This document shows positions 36,882-45,518 of a DNA stretch of 64,000 nucleotides, in pieces (position 1 is the first letter of the stretch; each line of letters begins with the position of its first letter). Made by a program: the position numbers and the translations under genes. The stretch comes from Listeria cornellensis FSL F6-0969 (GTDB lineage Bacteria > Bacillota > Bacilli > Lactobacillales > Listeriaceae). The stretch is from positions 44,477 to 108,476 of the forward strand of contig NZ_AODE01000011.1 in the NCBI RefSeq assembly GCF_000525855.1, written 5' to 3'. Below the pieces are notes generated by a model that searched no databases, had not been told where the DNA came from, and worked only from the letters and a program-made list of their open reading frames with translations.

Positions 36882-37091
36882 GAAAAAGAAGTAATATGTA
36901 CAAAATAATGACTTTACAGTAGTGGCGTTTAGAGGAGTATGGTATAATGTCATACAGTATCAATCCCGAAATAATATACTATATTAGAAGTGGAAATAGC
37001 GTATCGGTAAATAATACACTACTCATTTTATTACGTATTATCGCACCTTTGTTGTTGCTACATAGCTGTTTACTTGGCGATACACTAAAGT

Positions 37092-37107
37092 TGGCACGGA
37101 AATTGCT
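37092..37107 (+). promoter_or_regulatory. sigma-54 (RpoN) promoter of the mannose PTS operon
   Basis: TGGCACGGAAATTGCT matches TGGCAC-N5-TTGCW exactly, with GG (37093-37094) and GC (37105-37106) separated by the required 10 bases. In Listeria the mpt operon depends on RpoN and a LevR-type activator (ManR), which agrees. The activator gene is not in this window. Confidence 0.9.
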
Positions 37108-37117
37108 TTATATTAAA

Positions 37118-37412
37118 CCGGTAGCAGATAATGAAAACTAACAGGATTGAAAGAAGTAAATATTGGGTATTAATTGGTATCCAAGGCAGGAGCGGTAGAT
37201 GATACTAACCCTGTAGCTTCTCAAAATTTTAAAATAGCCAGGGGATTGGGCTTATAAACGCGCGCAGAGTTTGATGGAGGCTCTGACGATTTGAAAGGGG
37301 GAGAGGGATTTCGGGCTTATGAAGAGGCATAACGAATGAACTAGCTAGAGCTTACGTTAGACGTCTCTAAAATGTTGGGAAAGTAAAGTTTAATTATTTA
37401 GGAGGGAAAAAG
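37118..37412 (+). other. long 5' leader of the mannose PTS mRNA
   Basis: From the expected start about 12 bases after the GC of the sigma-54 promoter, roughly 295 bases precede the mptA start. No ORF with a ribosome site is seen. The stretch is GC-richer and purine-rich (GAAAGGGGGAGAGGGA near 37294) compared with other intergenic DNA. It may fold into a structured regulatory leader, but no known riboswitch or T-box signature was recognised. Confidence 0.35.
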
Positions 37413-38396
37413 ATGGTAGGAATTATCCTCGCAACTCACGGCGAATTTGCTGAAGGTATCTTGCAGTCCGGAACGATGATTTTCGGAGAACAAGAAAACG
37501 TTAAAGCAATCACATTGATGCCAAGCGAAGGCCCAGAAGATATCAAAGCCAAGATGGAAGCTGCAATCGCATCATTTGATAGCCAAGATGAAGTACTATT
37601 CTTAGTTGATCTTTGGGGAGGCACCCCGTTCAACCAAGCAAACGGTTTGTATGAAGAACATAAAGATAAGTGGGCAATTGTAGCAGGTCTTAACTTGCCA
37701 ATGTTGATTGAATCTTTTGCATCACGTTTTTCAATGAACTCTGCGCAAGAAATCGCTAAAGCTATTTTGACACCAGGTCAAGAAGGCGTGCGTGTCAAGC
37801 CAGAAGAATTACAACCGCAACCACAAGAAGCAGCAGTTGCTGAACAACCGAAAGCGGACCTTGCTCCAGGAACAGTTGTTGGCGACGGCAAAATTAAATT
37901 TGTCTTAGCACGCGTTGACTCTCGTTTATTACACGGTCAAGTTGCTACTGCATGGACAAAATCAACAAATCCAACGCGCATCATCGTCGTATCTGACGCG
38001 GTTGCAAAAGACGATCTTCGTAAAAAATTAATCGAACAAGCAGCACCACCGGGCGTTAAAGCCAATGTTATTCCGGTAGACAAAATGATTGAGATTGCAA
38101 AAGATACGCGTTTTGGGAATACAAAAGCACTTCTTTTATTCGAAAATCCGCAAGATGTTCTTCGTGCTGTAGAAGGCGGCGTAGAAATCGAGCAAGTAAA
38201 CGTTGGCTCAATGGCCCATTCTGTTGGGAAAGCAGTTGTGAGTAAAGTACTTGCAATGGGACAAGAAGACGTAGAAGCTTTCGAAAAATTAAAAGCTAAA
38301 GGTATCAAGTTTGATGTTCGTAAAGTTCCTAACGATTCGAGCGCAAACATGGACGACATCATCAAAAAAGCAAAAGTTGAATTAAAAGCGCAGTAA
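37413..38396 (+). CDS. mptA: PTS mannose-family EIIAB (MptA/ManL)
   Basis: This encodes 327 residues from ATG 37413 behind AGGAGG. The IIA(Man) half opens MVGIILATHGEFAEGIL with His9 as phosphoacceptor and continues LVDLWGGTPFNQAN. A Gln/Pro/Glu-rich linker (about 130-150) leads to the IIB(Man) half, with VDSRLLHGQVATAW carrying its phospho-His near residue 175. It relays phosphate from HPr to mannose or glucose entering through IIC-IID. The very regular codon use fits high expression. It is the first gene of the RpoN-driven operon, followed 25 bases later by IIC. Confidence 0.95.
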   Translation: MVGIILATHGEFAEGILQSGTMIFGEQENVKAITLMPSEGPEDIKAKMEAAIASFDSQDEVLFLVDLWGGTPFNQANGLYEEHKDKWAIVAGLNLPMLIESFASRFSMNSAQEIAKAILTPGQEGVRVKPEELQPQPQEAAVAEQPKADLAPGTVVGDGKIKFVLARVDSRLLHGQVATAWTKSTNPTRIIVVSDAVAKDDLRKKLIEQAAPPGVKANVIPVDKMIEIAKDTRFGNTKALLLFENPQDVLRAVEGGVEIEQVNVGSMAHSVGKAVVSKVLAMGQEDVEAFEKLKAKGIKFDVRKVPNDSSANMDDIIKKAKVELKAQ

Positions 38397-38421
38397 TAAA
38401 TTCAAAATAGGAGGTATATTT

Positions 38422-39228
38422 ATGTCTGTAATAGCAATAATTTTAGTAATCTTAATTGCCTTTCTAGCTGGTATGGAAGGAATCTTAGACGAATTCCAAT
38501 TCCATCAGCCGCTAGTAGCATGTACATTAATCGGTCTAGTAACAGGTAATTTAACGGCATGTATTATCCTTGGTGGAACACTCCAAATGATCGCACTTGG
38601 TTGGGCAAACATTGGAGCAGCCGTAGCACCCGATGCAGCACTTGCATCTGTAGCGTCAGCAATTATTTTAGTATTAGGTGGACAAGGCGTAGCAGGTATT
38701 CCTTCAGCGATTGCTATCGCGATTCCACTTGCAGTAGCAGGTCTTTTCTTAACAATGATCGTTCGTACTTTGGCTGTTCCTATCGTACATTTAATGGATA
38801 GAGCTGCAGCAAAAGGAAGTTTTAGAGAAGTGGAAATGCTGCATATCGGTGCCATCTGTATGCAAGGTGTTCGTATTGCGATTCCAGCAGCAGCACTTTT
38901 ATTCATTCCAGCAGACAGCGTACAATCTTTCCTAGAATCAATGCCTGCATGGTTAACAGAAGGTATGGCAATTGGTGGGGGAATGGTAGTAGCAGTAGGT
39001 TATGCGCTTGTTATTAACATGATGGCAACAAAAGAAGTATGGCCATTTTTCATCATCGGTTTTGTCGTAGCAGCAATTACTCAATTAACACTTATCGCAA
39101 TTGGTGCTCTAGGTGTTGCGTTAGCTCTTATTTACCTTAACCTTTCTAAAATGGGTGGCGGTAATTCAAACGGTGGCGGAGGCGGTAATTCCAAAGATCC
39201 GCTCGGCGACATCCTAAACGACTATTAA
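38422..39228 (+). CDS. mptC: PTS mannose-family EIIC (MptC)
   Basis: This encodes 268 residues from ATG 38422 behind AGGAGG. It is highly hydrophobic, with the conserved GMEGILDEFQFHQPLVACT start and GGTLQMIALGWANIGAAVAP, both diagnostic for mannose-family IIC. Together with IID it forms the membrane channel; in related bacteria this complex is also the receptor of class IIa bacteriocins (family knowledge). The Gly/Asn-rich tail (GGGNSNGGGGGNSKDP) matches the mpt-type permease. Confidence 0.95.
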   Translation: MSVIAIILVILIAFLAGMEGILDEFQFHQPLVACTLIGLVTGNLTACIILGGTLQMIALGWANIGAAVAPDAALASVASAIILVLGGQGVAGIPSAIAIAIPLAVAGLFLTMIVRTLAVPIVHLMDRAAAKGSFREVEMLHIGAICMQGVRIAIPAAALLFIPADSVQSFLESMPAWLTEGMAIGGGMVVAVGYALVINMMATKEVWPFFIIGFVVAAITQLTLIAIGALGVALALIYLNLSKMGGGNSNGGGGGNSKDPLGDILNDY

Positions 39229-39250
39229 ACCTAAAAAGGAGGAGAAAAGA

Positions 39251-40169
39251 ATGGCAGAAACAGAAAAAAATTGTCTTAACGAAAAAAGACCGCTTGAGTG
39301 TAGCTTGGCGTTCTACGTTTATTCAAGGTTCTTGGAACTATGAGCGTATGCAAAATGGTGGTTGGGCATTCTCAATGATTCCAGCAATCAAAAAATTATA
39401 TAAATCAAAAGAAGACCGTTCAGCGGCGATGAAACGTCACTTGGAATTCTTCAATACACATCCATATGTAGCATCACCAATTCTTGGGGTAACACTAGCA
39501 CTGGAAGAAGAACGTGCAAATGGTGCGCCAGTTGATGATGTAGCAATCCAAGGGGTAAAAGTTGGGATGATGGGACCTCTAGCCGGTATTGGAGATCCAG
39601 TATTCTGGTTTACAGTTCGTCCAATGTTAGGTGCACTAGGAGCTTCCCTTGCAATCAGCGGAAACATCCTTGGCCCAATCATTTTCTTCGTAGCTTGGAA
39701 CATTATTCGTTGGAGCTTCATGTGGTACACACAAGAGTTTGGTTACAAAGCAGGTTCTAAAATCACGGACGATCTATCTGGTGGCCTTTTACAAGATATC
39801 ACAAAAGGTGCTTCCATACTCGGGATGTTCGTACTCGCCGCCTTGGTTCAGAGGTGGGTGTCCATCGTCTTTAAACCAGTCATTTCTGAAGTTAAGCTAG
39901 ATAATGGTGCCTATATTGATTGGAATTCACTTCCAAGCGGTGTTGACGGTGTTAAAATGGCATTTGAACAGTACACTCAAGGATTATCGCTTTCTCAACT
40001 AAAAGTAACAACTTTACAAAATAACTTGGATAGCTTAATTCCAGGTCTTGCAGCATTACTACTTACGTTCTTCTGTATGTGGTTGCTTAAGAAGAAAATT
40101 AGTCCAATCATCATCATTCTAGGTCTATTCGTAGTTGGTGTTGTTGGTCACGTCATCGGACTTCTGTAA
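39251..40169 (+). CDS. mptD: PTS mannose-family EIID (MptD), frameshifted near its start
   Basis: Reconstructed as about 305 residues. ATG 39251 follows AGGAGG and begins MAETEK. Removing one A from the A7 run at 39264-39270 continues it as IVLTKKDRLSVAWRSTFIQG, joining the open frame from 39294. Then come GSWNYERMQNGGWAFSMIPA and PYVASPILGVTLALEEERAN, classic for IID, and membrane segments in the C-terminal half. It forms the sugar channel with MptC. A break here would abolish the main glucose/mannose PTS, so the lesion is probably a sequencing error. It is the last gene of the operon. Confidence 0.92.
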
Positions 40170-40186
40170 AAAATAAGCCGATAAAA

Positions 40187-40222
40187 AAAAGAGGCTGGGC
40201 AAACATCGCTAGCCTCTTTTTG
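40187..40222 (+). terminator. terminator after mptD
   Basis: AAAGAGGCT and AGCCTCTTT form a 9-base stem around GGGCAAACATCGCT, followed by TTGTTTG. The downstream DUF956 gene may still receive readthrough. Confidence 0.8.
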
Positions 40223-40287
40223 TTTGTATATGGCGTGAAAAAACGTATAATGAAGAAAACAGGTGAAAAGAAATGGAGCGAAAATAG

Positions 40288-40677
40288 TTGGTTCAATCGA
40301 TTAATACAAAGGTAGACATGAAAATAGATGCCACTGCGTTTACAGGGCTTACAGATTACGGAGAGATCATGATCGGTGACAGCGGTTTTGAATTTTTCAA
40401 CTCGCGTGATGTTCGTAAGTTTATCCAGATTCCTTGGGAAGAAGTCGATCAAGTTATCGTTTCTGTTATGCTGAAAGGGAAGTGGATTCCGCGTTATGCA
40501 ATTAAAACAAAGCGCAATGGGACATTTACGTTTGCTTCTAAAAAACCGAAAGACGTACTTCGAGCGATTCGTGTATATGTAGATCCGGCCAATATGGTGA
40601 CTTCTCTGAGCTTCTTCGATGTACTGAAAAATGCTTTTCAATCGATGTTCAAGAAGAAGCCGAAAAAGAAGAAATGA
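40288..40677 (+). CDS. manO: DUF956-family protein (ManO-like)
   Basis: This encodes 129 residues. No ATG is available in frame, and TTG 40288 begins MVQSINTKVDMKIDATAF, the conserved start of the family. Core segments are DYGEIMIGDSGFEFFNSRDV and KFIQIPWEEVDQVIVSV, followed by a basic C-terminus ending KKKPKKKK. The family sits directly after mannose PTS operons in Listeria and lactobacilli and is thought to help regulate them (mechanism uncertain). The lysine-rich tail could touch nucleic acid or membrane. The ribosome site is poor, so expression may be low. Confidence 0.85.
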   Translation: MVQSINTKVDMKIDATAFTGLTDYGEIMIGDSGFEFFNSRDVRKFIQIPWEEVDQVIVSVMLKGKWIPRYAIKTKRNGTFTFASKKPKDVLRAIRVYVDPANMVTSLSFFDVLKNAFQSMFKKKPKKKK

Positions 40678-40758
40678 GACGTTTTTTTTAAAATAGAAGT
40701 TGGACCGAAACGTGCCTCCCTGGCGATAATGTAGGTGAGGCTCTTTTTGTTGTGCTGA

Positions 40759-40802
40759 TGTAAGCGTTAAACATTGAGAAAAGTGCCTAGCCTATGTAGA
40801 AT
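40759..40802 (+). promoter_or_regulatory. promoter with upstream cre-like box before the DUF2200 gene
   Basis: TTGAGA (40774-40779) and TAGAAT (40797-40802) are 17 bases apart. TGTAAGCGTTAAAC at 40759-40772 matches the cre consensus except at its last two bases and lies just upstream of the -35 box. Confidence 0.55.
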
Positions 40803-40834
40803 AGAGGATATAGGTAAACTAGAGGAGGAGAATA

Positions 40835-41191
40835 ATGGTGAAGAAACCGAGAATTTTTGGGATGTCATTTGGCAGTGTATACCCGCTTTACATACAAAAA
40901 GCTGAGAAAAAAGAGCGAACGAAGGCGGAGGTTGATGAGATTATTTTTTGGTTGACGGGTTATGATGAGGCGGGGTTACAGCACGTTCTAGATCAGAAGG
41001 TGGACTTTGAAACGTTTTTTAAAGAGGCGCCGGTGATGAATCCTAATGTGTCGCTGATTACGGGAGTTATTTGTGGTTATCGGGTGGAGGAAATTGAAGA
41101 TCCGTTGATGCAGCAGATTCGATATTTGGATAAGTTGATTGATGAGTTGGCAAAAGGAAAAGCGATGGAGAAGATATTGAGGACGAATTAA
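40835..41191 (+). CDS. DUF2200-family protein
   Basis: This encodes 118 residues from ATG 40835 behind AGGAGGAG. It starts [20 protein letters not shown] and has the helical [20 protein letters not shown] and [20 protein letters not shown] segments that define DUF2200. It lacks membrane or signal sequences, so it is cytosolic. The family has no known function. It is monocistronic and ends at a long hairpin shared with the convergent rtcB gene. Confidence 0.87.
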   Translation: MVKKPRIFGMSFGSVYPLYIQKAEKKERTKAEVDEIIFWLTGYDEAGLQHVLDQKVDFETFFKEAPVMNPNVSLITGVICGYRVEEIEDPLMQQIRYLDKLIDELAKGKAMEKILRTN

Positions 41192-41252
41192 AAATACGGA
41201 GCGTAGAAGATGTAGCCAAGATTGTGGTTTAGCTTCTACGCTTCGTATTTTA
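41192..41252. terminator. bidirectional terminator between the DUF2200 gene and rtcB
   Basis: AAAATACG-AGCGTAGAAG pairs with CTTCTACGCT-CGTATTTT (one bulge/mismatch), giving a stem of about 18 bases with a long loop and A/T flanks on both sides. Confidence 0.85.
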
Positions 41253-41255
41253 TTG

Positions 41256-42473
41256 TTAGCCCTTGACGACGCCTAGTGTGGTTAGTGTCTTGATGGTTTC
41301 GACGAGATCGGTTTGGTTGTGCATGACTTCTTCGATATTTTTGTAGGCGAAACGGCTTTCTTCGGCGACATCTTGGAGGTTTTTCTTGCCGATTGCGATG
41401 TTGTGTTCGTTTAGGTCTTGCAGTACTTCCTCCATCGGAAAATTGCTTTTGGCGCGGGTTCTGGAGAAGTTTCGTCCGGCGCCGTGTGAGGAGGAGTGGA
41501 AGCTTTCTGGGTTGCCTAGGCCGCGAACGAGATAGCTTGTTGCGCCCATCGCTCCGGGGATGATGCCGAGTTCGCCGATTCTTGCTCGTGTTGCGCCTTT
41601 ACGGTGGACCCAGACATTTTGGCCGTAATGGTTTTCGAGTGATGCGTAGTTGTGGTGGCAGTTGATTTTGTCGGTGAATGTGGGTGTTTTGCCGAGTTTT
41701 TTCTCGCTGTGTTTCGCAAAAATCGCCATCGTGGCTTCGAGCATGGCTTCGCGGTTTTCGAATGCGTAGTCGAGCGCGAGGTTCATCCATTCGATGTAGG
41801 CTTTTCCTTCTAGTGAATCAGTCGGTAGGAAAGCGAGCGGGTTTCGTTCTGGTGTGTCGCTGAGCCATTGTTTGTTGAGCTTCACGGCGAGTTTTTGAAA
41901 GTGCTGGCAAATTTGGGCGCCGAGATGGCGGCTTCCGGAGTGGAGCATGATGCCGAGATAGCCGGTTTCGTCTTTTTGAAATTCGATGAAATGGTTTCCG
42001 CCACCGAGTGTGCCGACTTGATAGTAGGCGTTTTCTAGTAGTTCCGCTGCGTTTGGCAGGAGTTCGTAATGGTCTTTTTGTGCGAATGCCATGTCGATAA
42101 CGGCGGATTTTTGGGCTTCACGGTGACGGGCTTTGCCGACAGGGATGGTGAACAGCGTTTCGTTGACGACGCTTTGGATGAAGTTCTTGGTGATATCGCT
42201 TTCGTGAATGTCGGTTTGGACGTAACACATGCCGCATCCGATGTCCATGCCGACTGCGTATGGGACAATCGTGTTTTTTGTGGCGAGAACGCCGCCAATC
42301 GGCATACCTGCGCCAAGATGGGTGTCAGGCATGAGGGACAGCCATTTGTAGACGAATGGGAGGTTCGCGATTTGTTTTGCTTGCTCGAAGCACCCGTCTT
42401 CAATTGCTGATTGGTCGGGAAGCCAGATTTTGATTGGTTTTGCGGTTTCATTTTTTTCGTAGTAAGTAAACAT
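41256..42473 (-). CDS. rtcB: RtcB-family RNA-splicing ligase
   Basis: This encodes 405 residues from an ATG at 42473 behind GAGGAATTGACA. RtcB marks are all present: LMPDTHLGAGMPIGGVLAT, the metal-binding DIGCGMC, GTLGGGNHFIEF, MLHSGSRHLGAQI, and SSSHGAGRNFSRTRA, whose His is the guanylylated residue. RtcB joins RNA 3'-phosphate or 2',3'-cyclic phosphate ends to 5'-OH ends using GTP and manganese, for RNA repair. It is about 20 residues shorter at the N-terminus than E. coli RtcB, as in the RtcB2-like group. It diverges from a pair of WYL-domain genes that may regulate it. Confidence 0.92.
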   Translation of the reverse strand: MFTYYEKNETAKPIKIWLPDQSAIEDGCFEQAKQIANLPFVYKWLSLMPDTHLGAGMPIGGVLATKNTIVPYAVGMDIGCGMCYVQTDIHESDITKNFIQSVVNETLFTIPVGKARHREAQKSAVIDMAFAQKDHYELLPNAAELLENAYYQVGTLGGGNHFIEFQKDETGYLGIMLHSGSRHLGAQICQHFQKLAVKLNKQWLSDTPERNPLAFLPTDSLEGKAYIEWMNLALDYAFENREAMLEATMAIFAKHSEKKLGKTPTFTDKINCHHNYASLENHYGQNVWVHRKGATRARIGELGIIPGAMGATSYLVRGLGNPESFHSSSHGAGRNFSRTRAKSNFPMEEVLQDLNEHNIAIGKKNLQDVAEESRFAYKNIEEVMHNQTDLVETIKTLTTLGVVKG

Positions 42474-42561
42474 TGTCAATTCCTCATTTCTGGTTTATGG
42501 TTTTAGTATAGAGAAGTTGCACGGGTTTATCTTATAAAAAAAGGTGCGAACGGGGGACATG

Positions 42562-43737
42562 ATGGCAAAATCGTTTAATGAGTTGATTAAAAATTTCGCG
42601 GTGATTCGGAATTATGTGCGGGAATTTTATGTGTATGGGTTTAAGCAGCGTGAGGATTTCAAGGCAAAAAGTGGTCGGAGTTATGATAATGAGCGGCGTC
42701 GGATTGAGAGTTATTTGCGGGAGTATGTGGAGGTGGAGCAGCAAGGGAGCGGGAAGGCGTTGCGGTTGTTTATTGATCCGAATGAGGTGACGGAGAATCC
42801 GATGTTTGCGGTTTGGCAGGCGAAGAGTTTTACGAAGAATGATGTTTTTCTGCATTTTGTGTTGATGGATATTTTTCAGGTGGGCGAGGCATATTCGGTG
42901 AATCAGGTGTTGGCGCGGATTGATGCGGATTATTTGGTGCATTTTCGGGATGGATTTATGATCGAGCCGTTGACGTTACGGAAGAAATTGGCGGAGTATG
43001 TGGCGCTTGCTGTGTTGCGACGGGAAATGCGTGGACGGGAGGTTTATTTTTCGCGGGTTGTGAGTGTGATGTTATCGGATCGGGCGCGGCGAGCGGTGCA
43101 GTTTTTCAAGGAGATGGCGCCGGTTGGGGTGTTGGGGCATTATTTGTTGCAACAAGAGGACGCGATGGATTCAGTGTTTAGTTATAAGCATTATTTTGTG
43201 ATGCATACGTTGGAGGAGCAGGTTTGCTTGGATTTGCTGGCTGCGATTCGGGAGGAGCGTTGGGTGGTGTTGATGCGGTTTGGGCGTGAGCGAGGGCTGG
43301 GATTTATGCCGGTGAAGTTGCTGGTGAGCGCGCAGTCGGGACGGCGGTATGTGGTTGGGAAATCAAAAAAGGGACAGTTTTTTGCGTTTCATCGGCTGGA
43401 TCAGATTGAACGGGTGGAGATTGCGGAGGTTGCGACGGATTTTGAGATGGAAAAGGAGCATTTTGATGAGGTGCGAAAATTTATGTGGAGCGCGGGATTT
43501 GATCGACGGGTCGTGCATACGCTTTGTGTGACGCTGGCGATTGATGAGATTCGCGAGGCGTATATGTTGGACCGGATTCGGATGGAGGGGCGGCATGGGA
43601 CGCTTGAGCGGTTGACTTCGAAGCGATTTGTATTTCGGATTGAGACGTATGATTTGAATGGGATGAAGCCGTTTTTGCGGACGTTTATGGGACGGATTGT
43701 CGCGCTTGATTCGGGGGATGAGGCGTGGGAACGGTAA
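42562..43737 (+). CDS. WYL-domain protein (first of a pair), ended by an in-frame stop
   Basis: About 391 residues. ATG 42562 is chosen from several starts by its distance to GGGGG (42552-42556). The N-terminal part resembles the winged-helix region of WYL regulators (YDNERRRIESYLREYV), and the C-terminal half carries a WYL-like beta domain (RFGRERGLGFMPVKLL, RRYVVGKSKKGQFFAFHRLD). The gene stops at TAA 43735, yet the same frame stays open for 22 more codons (FFAELADMYRLYFEEGTTVG) to TAA 43804-43806, overlapping the next gene's start. The original gene probably ended there. WYL proteins bind nucleic acid or nucleotides and often control defence or repair genes, so regulation of divergent rtcB is plausible. 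Confidence 0.72.
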   Translation: MAKSFNELIKNFAVIRNYVREFYVYGFKQREDFKAKSGRSYDNERRRIESYLREYVEVEQQGSGKALRLFIDPNEVTENPMFAVWQAKSFTKNDVFLHFVLMDIFQVGEAYSVNQVLARIDADYLVHFRDGFMIEPLTLRKKLAEYVALAVLRREMRGREVYFSRVVSVMLSDRARRAVQFFKEMAPVGVLGHYLLQQEDAMDSVFSYKHYFVMHTLEEQVCLDLLAAIREERWVVLMRFGRERGLGFMPVKLLVSAQSGRRYVVGKSKKGQFFAFHRLDQIERVEIAEVATDFEMEKEHFDEVRKFMWSAGFDRRVVHTLCVTLAIDEIREAYMLDRIRMEGRHGTLERLTSKRFVFRIETYDLNGMKPFLRTFMGRIVALDSGDEAWER

Positions 43738-43792
43738 TTTTTTGCGGAGCTCGCGGATATGTATCGGCTTTATTTTGAGGAGGGGACGACGG

Positions 43793-44723
43793 TTGGAGAT
43801 ATTTAATGAGATGTACGGGACGTATTACCGAGTCGTTCTGGAGATTTTGATGCAGAGGCGTGGGTTGACGAAACAGGAGATGGCGGGGATTGTGCGGGAG
43901 CTTGGGTTTGATGAGAGTGGTTTGCACTTGTTGCCACAATTGACGGAGCAGTGGCATTTGTTGGCGGAGCGGAACGGTGAGTATGTGTCGCTTCTGAAGA
44001 GGGATTGGATGCCGGTGCAAGGTGTGCTTGAAAAACGGTGGTTGAAAACGGTTTTGCGGGATCCGCGGATGGGGTTGTTTTTGACGGATGATGAGATTGG
44101 GGATTTGGAGCGGGAGCTTGCGGATTATGAGGTGTTGTTTGATGCGGATTCGATTTGGTGTTTTGATCAGTTTCGGGATGGGGACGCTTATTTGGAGCCG
44201 GGATATCGGACGCGTTTTGATGTGATTTTGCAGGCTTGTGAGGAGAAGCGGGAGTTGGAATTGGTGTATCGGGCGCGAGAACGGGATGTTTTGACGGGGA
44301 CTTTTTTTTCCGTATCGGTTGGAGTTTTCGCAGAAGAATGATCGGTTTCGGTTGCTTTGTTTTCGAAAAGGTGATTTGAAGCCGTTTACGATGAATGTTG
44401 GGAAGGTGATGGAGGCGCGGGTGGGTATGCTTATGGATGTGGCGTTGCCGGAGCATCGGGCGGAGTTGGTGATTGTGACGTGTCATGTGGTGAACCATCG
44501 GAACGCGGTGGATCGGGCGATGATTCATTTTGCCGATTATAAGAAAAAGGCGTTTCGGACGGAGCGTGCGAATGTGTTTGAGATGGAGATCTATTGTCCG
44601 CGTGGAGATTTGACGGAGTTAGTGATTCAAATATTGTCTTTTGGACCGATGATGCAGGTTTTGGAGCCGGCGAGCGTGGTTGGGGAGTTGAAGGCGCGAC
44701 TGGCGAGGCAATTGGAGTTGTAA
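43793..44723 (+). CDS. WYL-domain protein (second of a pair), frameshifted
   Basis: Reconstructed as about 309 residues. TTG 43793 lies seven bases after GAGGAGGGG and begins MEIFNEMYGTYYRVVLEILM. A helical N-terminal region (RGLTKQEMAGIVRELGF) leads to the WYL-type domain (FDVILQACEEKRELELVYRA), then FPYRLEFSQKNDRFRLLCFR and MNVGKVMEARV. Frames 43697-44341 and 44319-44723 join when one T is removed from T8 at 44302-44309. It overlaps the probable original end of the first WYL gene, so the two are likely co-translated and may act as a heteromeric regulator. Strongly G-rich codon use is shared with its partner. Confidence 0.72.
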
Positions 44724-44763
44724 AAAGATGATAGCTATCAGTGTTCGATAGCCGTCATCTTTT
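44724..44763. terminator. bidirectional terminator between WYL and TOPRIM-like genes
   Basis: AAGATGA-GCTATC and GATAGC-TCATCTT form a two-part stem around AGTGTTC, with A- and T-rich flanks. Confidence 0.82.
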
Positions 44764-45518
44764 CAATGTAGAAGATCTGGATTATATTCGAGGGCAAAGA
44801 GGATAGAGGTATTCAAAATATGAACTTTATCGGATTGTTCTAAATAATTGATTTCATAGTCTAGAAGCTTGCTGTATACAAGGTTACTCTCACCGGCATG
44901 CGTTTTACTAGTTAGGTCTGTGTTTAATAAGTAGTTTATCTTCGTGATATTGTGTTGTATGATTTGTAGATAATCCCCCGATGAGTATTTTCTGAGGTCG
45001 GTTTGGAATGTTTCGTTATCTACAAGTGATTTGTATTTTCCACTAGATAATGTAGCTAAATCGATATCTCTGTTACTATATTCAGGGTCAGGTAATGACT
45101 TGAAGTGTTTGAATGACTCAACCATAGGATAGTTAATAAAAAGTTGACCATCTTCTGTAGACTCGCTAAATTTAGATTGGAAGTCGGTCAAAATGGACTT
45201 GTTATACTCGGAATCATGTGGATCAAAGTCGAAAATCAGCAGTATATCTGTGTATTTTTTAGATAAAACTTCTTTTTCGGAGGAAGCTTTACTATATTCT
45301 TTCAAAACACCGAGTAAATCAATGCTATCCAAATCAATTTTTCCAGATGTATCAGCATAATGCTTTTTTAGGTGATTATATAGACTGTATAGATTTGTTT
45401 TGAATGAATAAATTTGATAAGGAGCAGCAGCAGGGAAAAGCTTGTTAAAAATAAATTCTATGAGTCTAGGTTCTTGTTTAGCGCCTTCAACGATGAGTAG
45501 TATGTTTTTATCTGTCAT
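44763..45518 (-). CDS. TOPRIM-like (RloB/OLD-type) protein of an ATPase-nuclease pair
   Basis: This encodes 251 residues. The start NILLIVEGAKQEPRLIEFIF has the TOPRIM Glu motif, and DILLIFDFDPHDSEYNKSIL gives the DxD metal motif, so a metal-dependent nuclease or nucleotide-binding fold is likely. The C-terminal half (FINYPMVESFKHFKSLPD and later HILNTSILFALEYNPD) is helical and not recognised beyond this. It overlaps the upstream ATPase gene by 11 bases, showing tight coupling. Similar ATPase plus TOPRIM/RloB-like pairs occur in phage-defence loci (Abi, Rlo, OLD-type). The exact family cannot be fixed here. Confidence 0.7.
   Translation of the reverse strand: MTDKNILLIVEGAKQEPRLIEFIFNKLFPAAAPYQIYSFKTNLYSLYNHLKKHYADTSGKIDLDSIDLLGVLKEYSKASSEKEVLSKKYTDILLIFDFDPHDSEYNKSILTDFQSKFSESTEDGQLFINYPMVESFKHFKSLPDPEYSNRDIDLATLSSGKYKSLVDNETFQTDLRKYSSGDYLQIIQHNITKINYLLNTDLTSKTHAGESNLVYSKLLDYEINYLEQSDKVHILNTSILFALEYNPDLLH

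Noticed and set aside
36947..37141. 64-codon frame upstream of the mannose PTS operon
   Set aside because: Its body contains the exact sigma-54 promoter and its start overlaps a TGGTATAAT promoter-like element. Composition is not protein-like beyond a hydrophobic run, so regulatory DNA explains it better.
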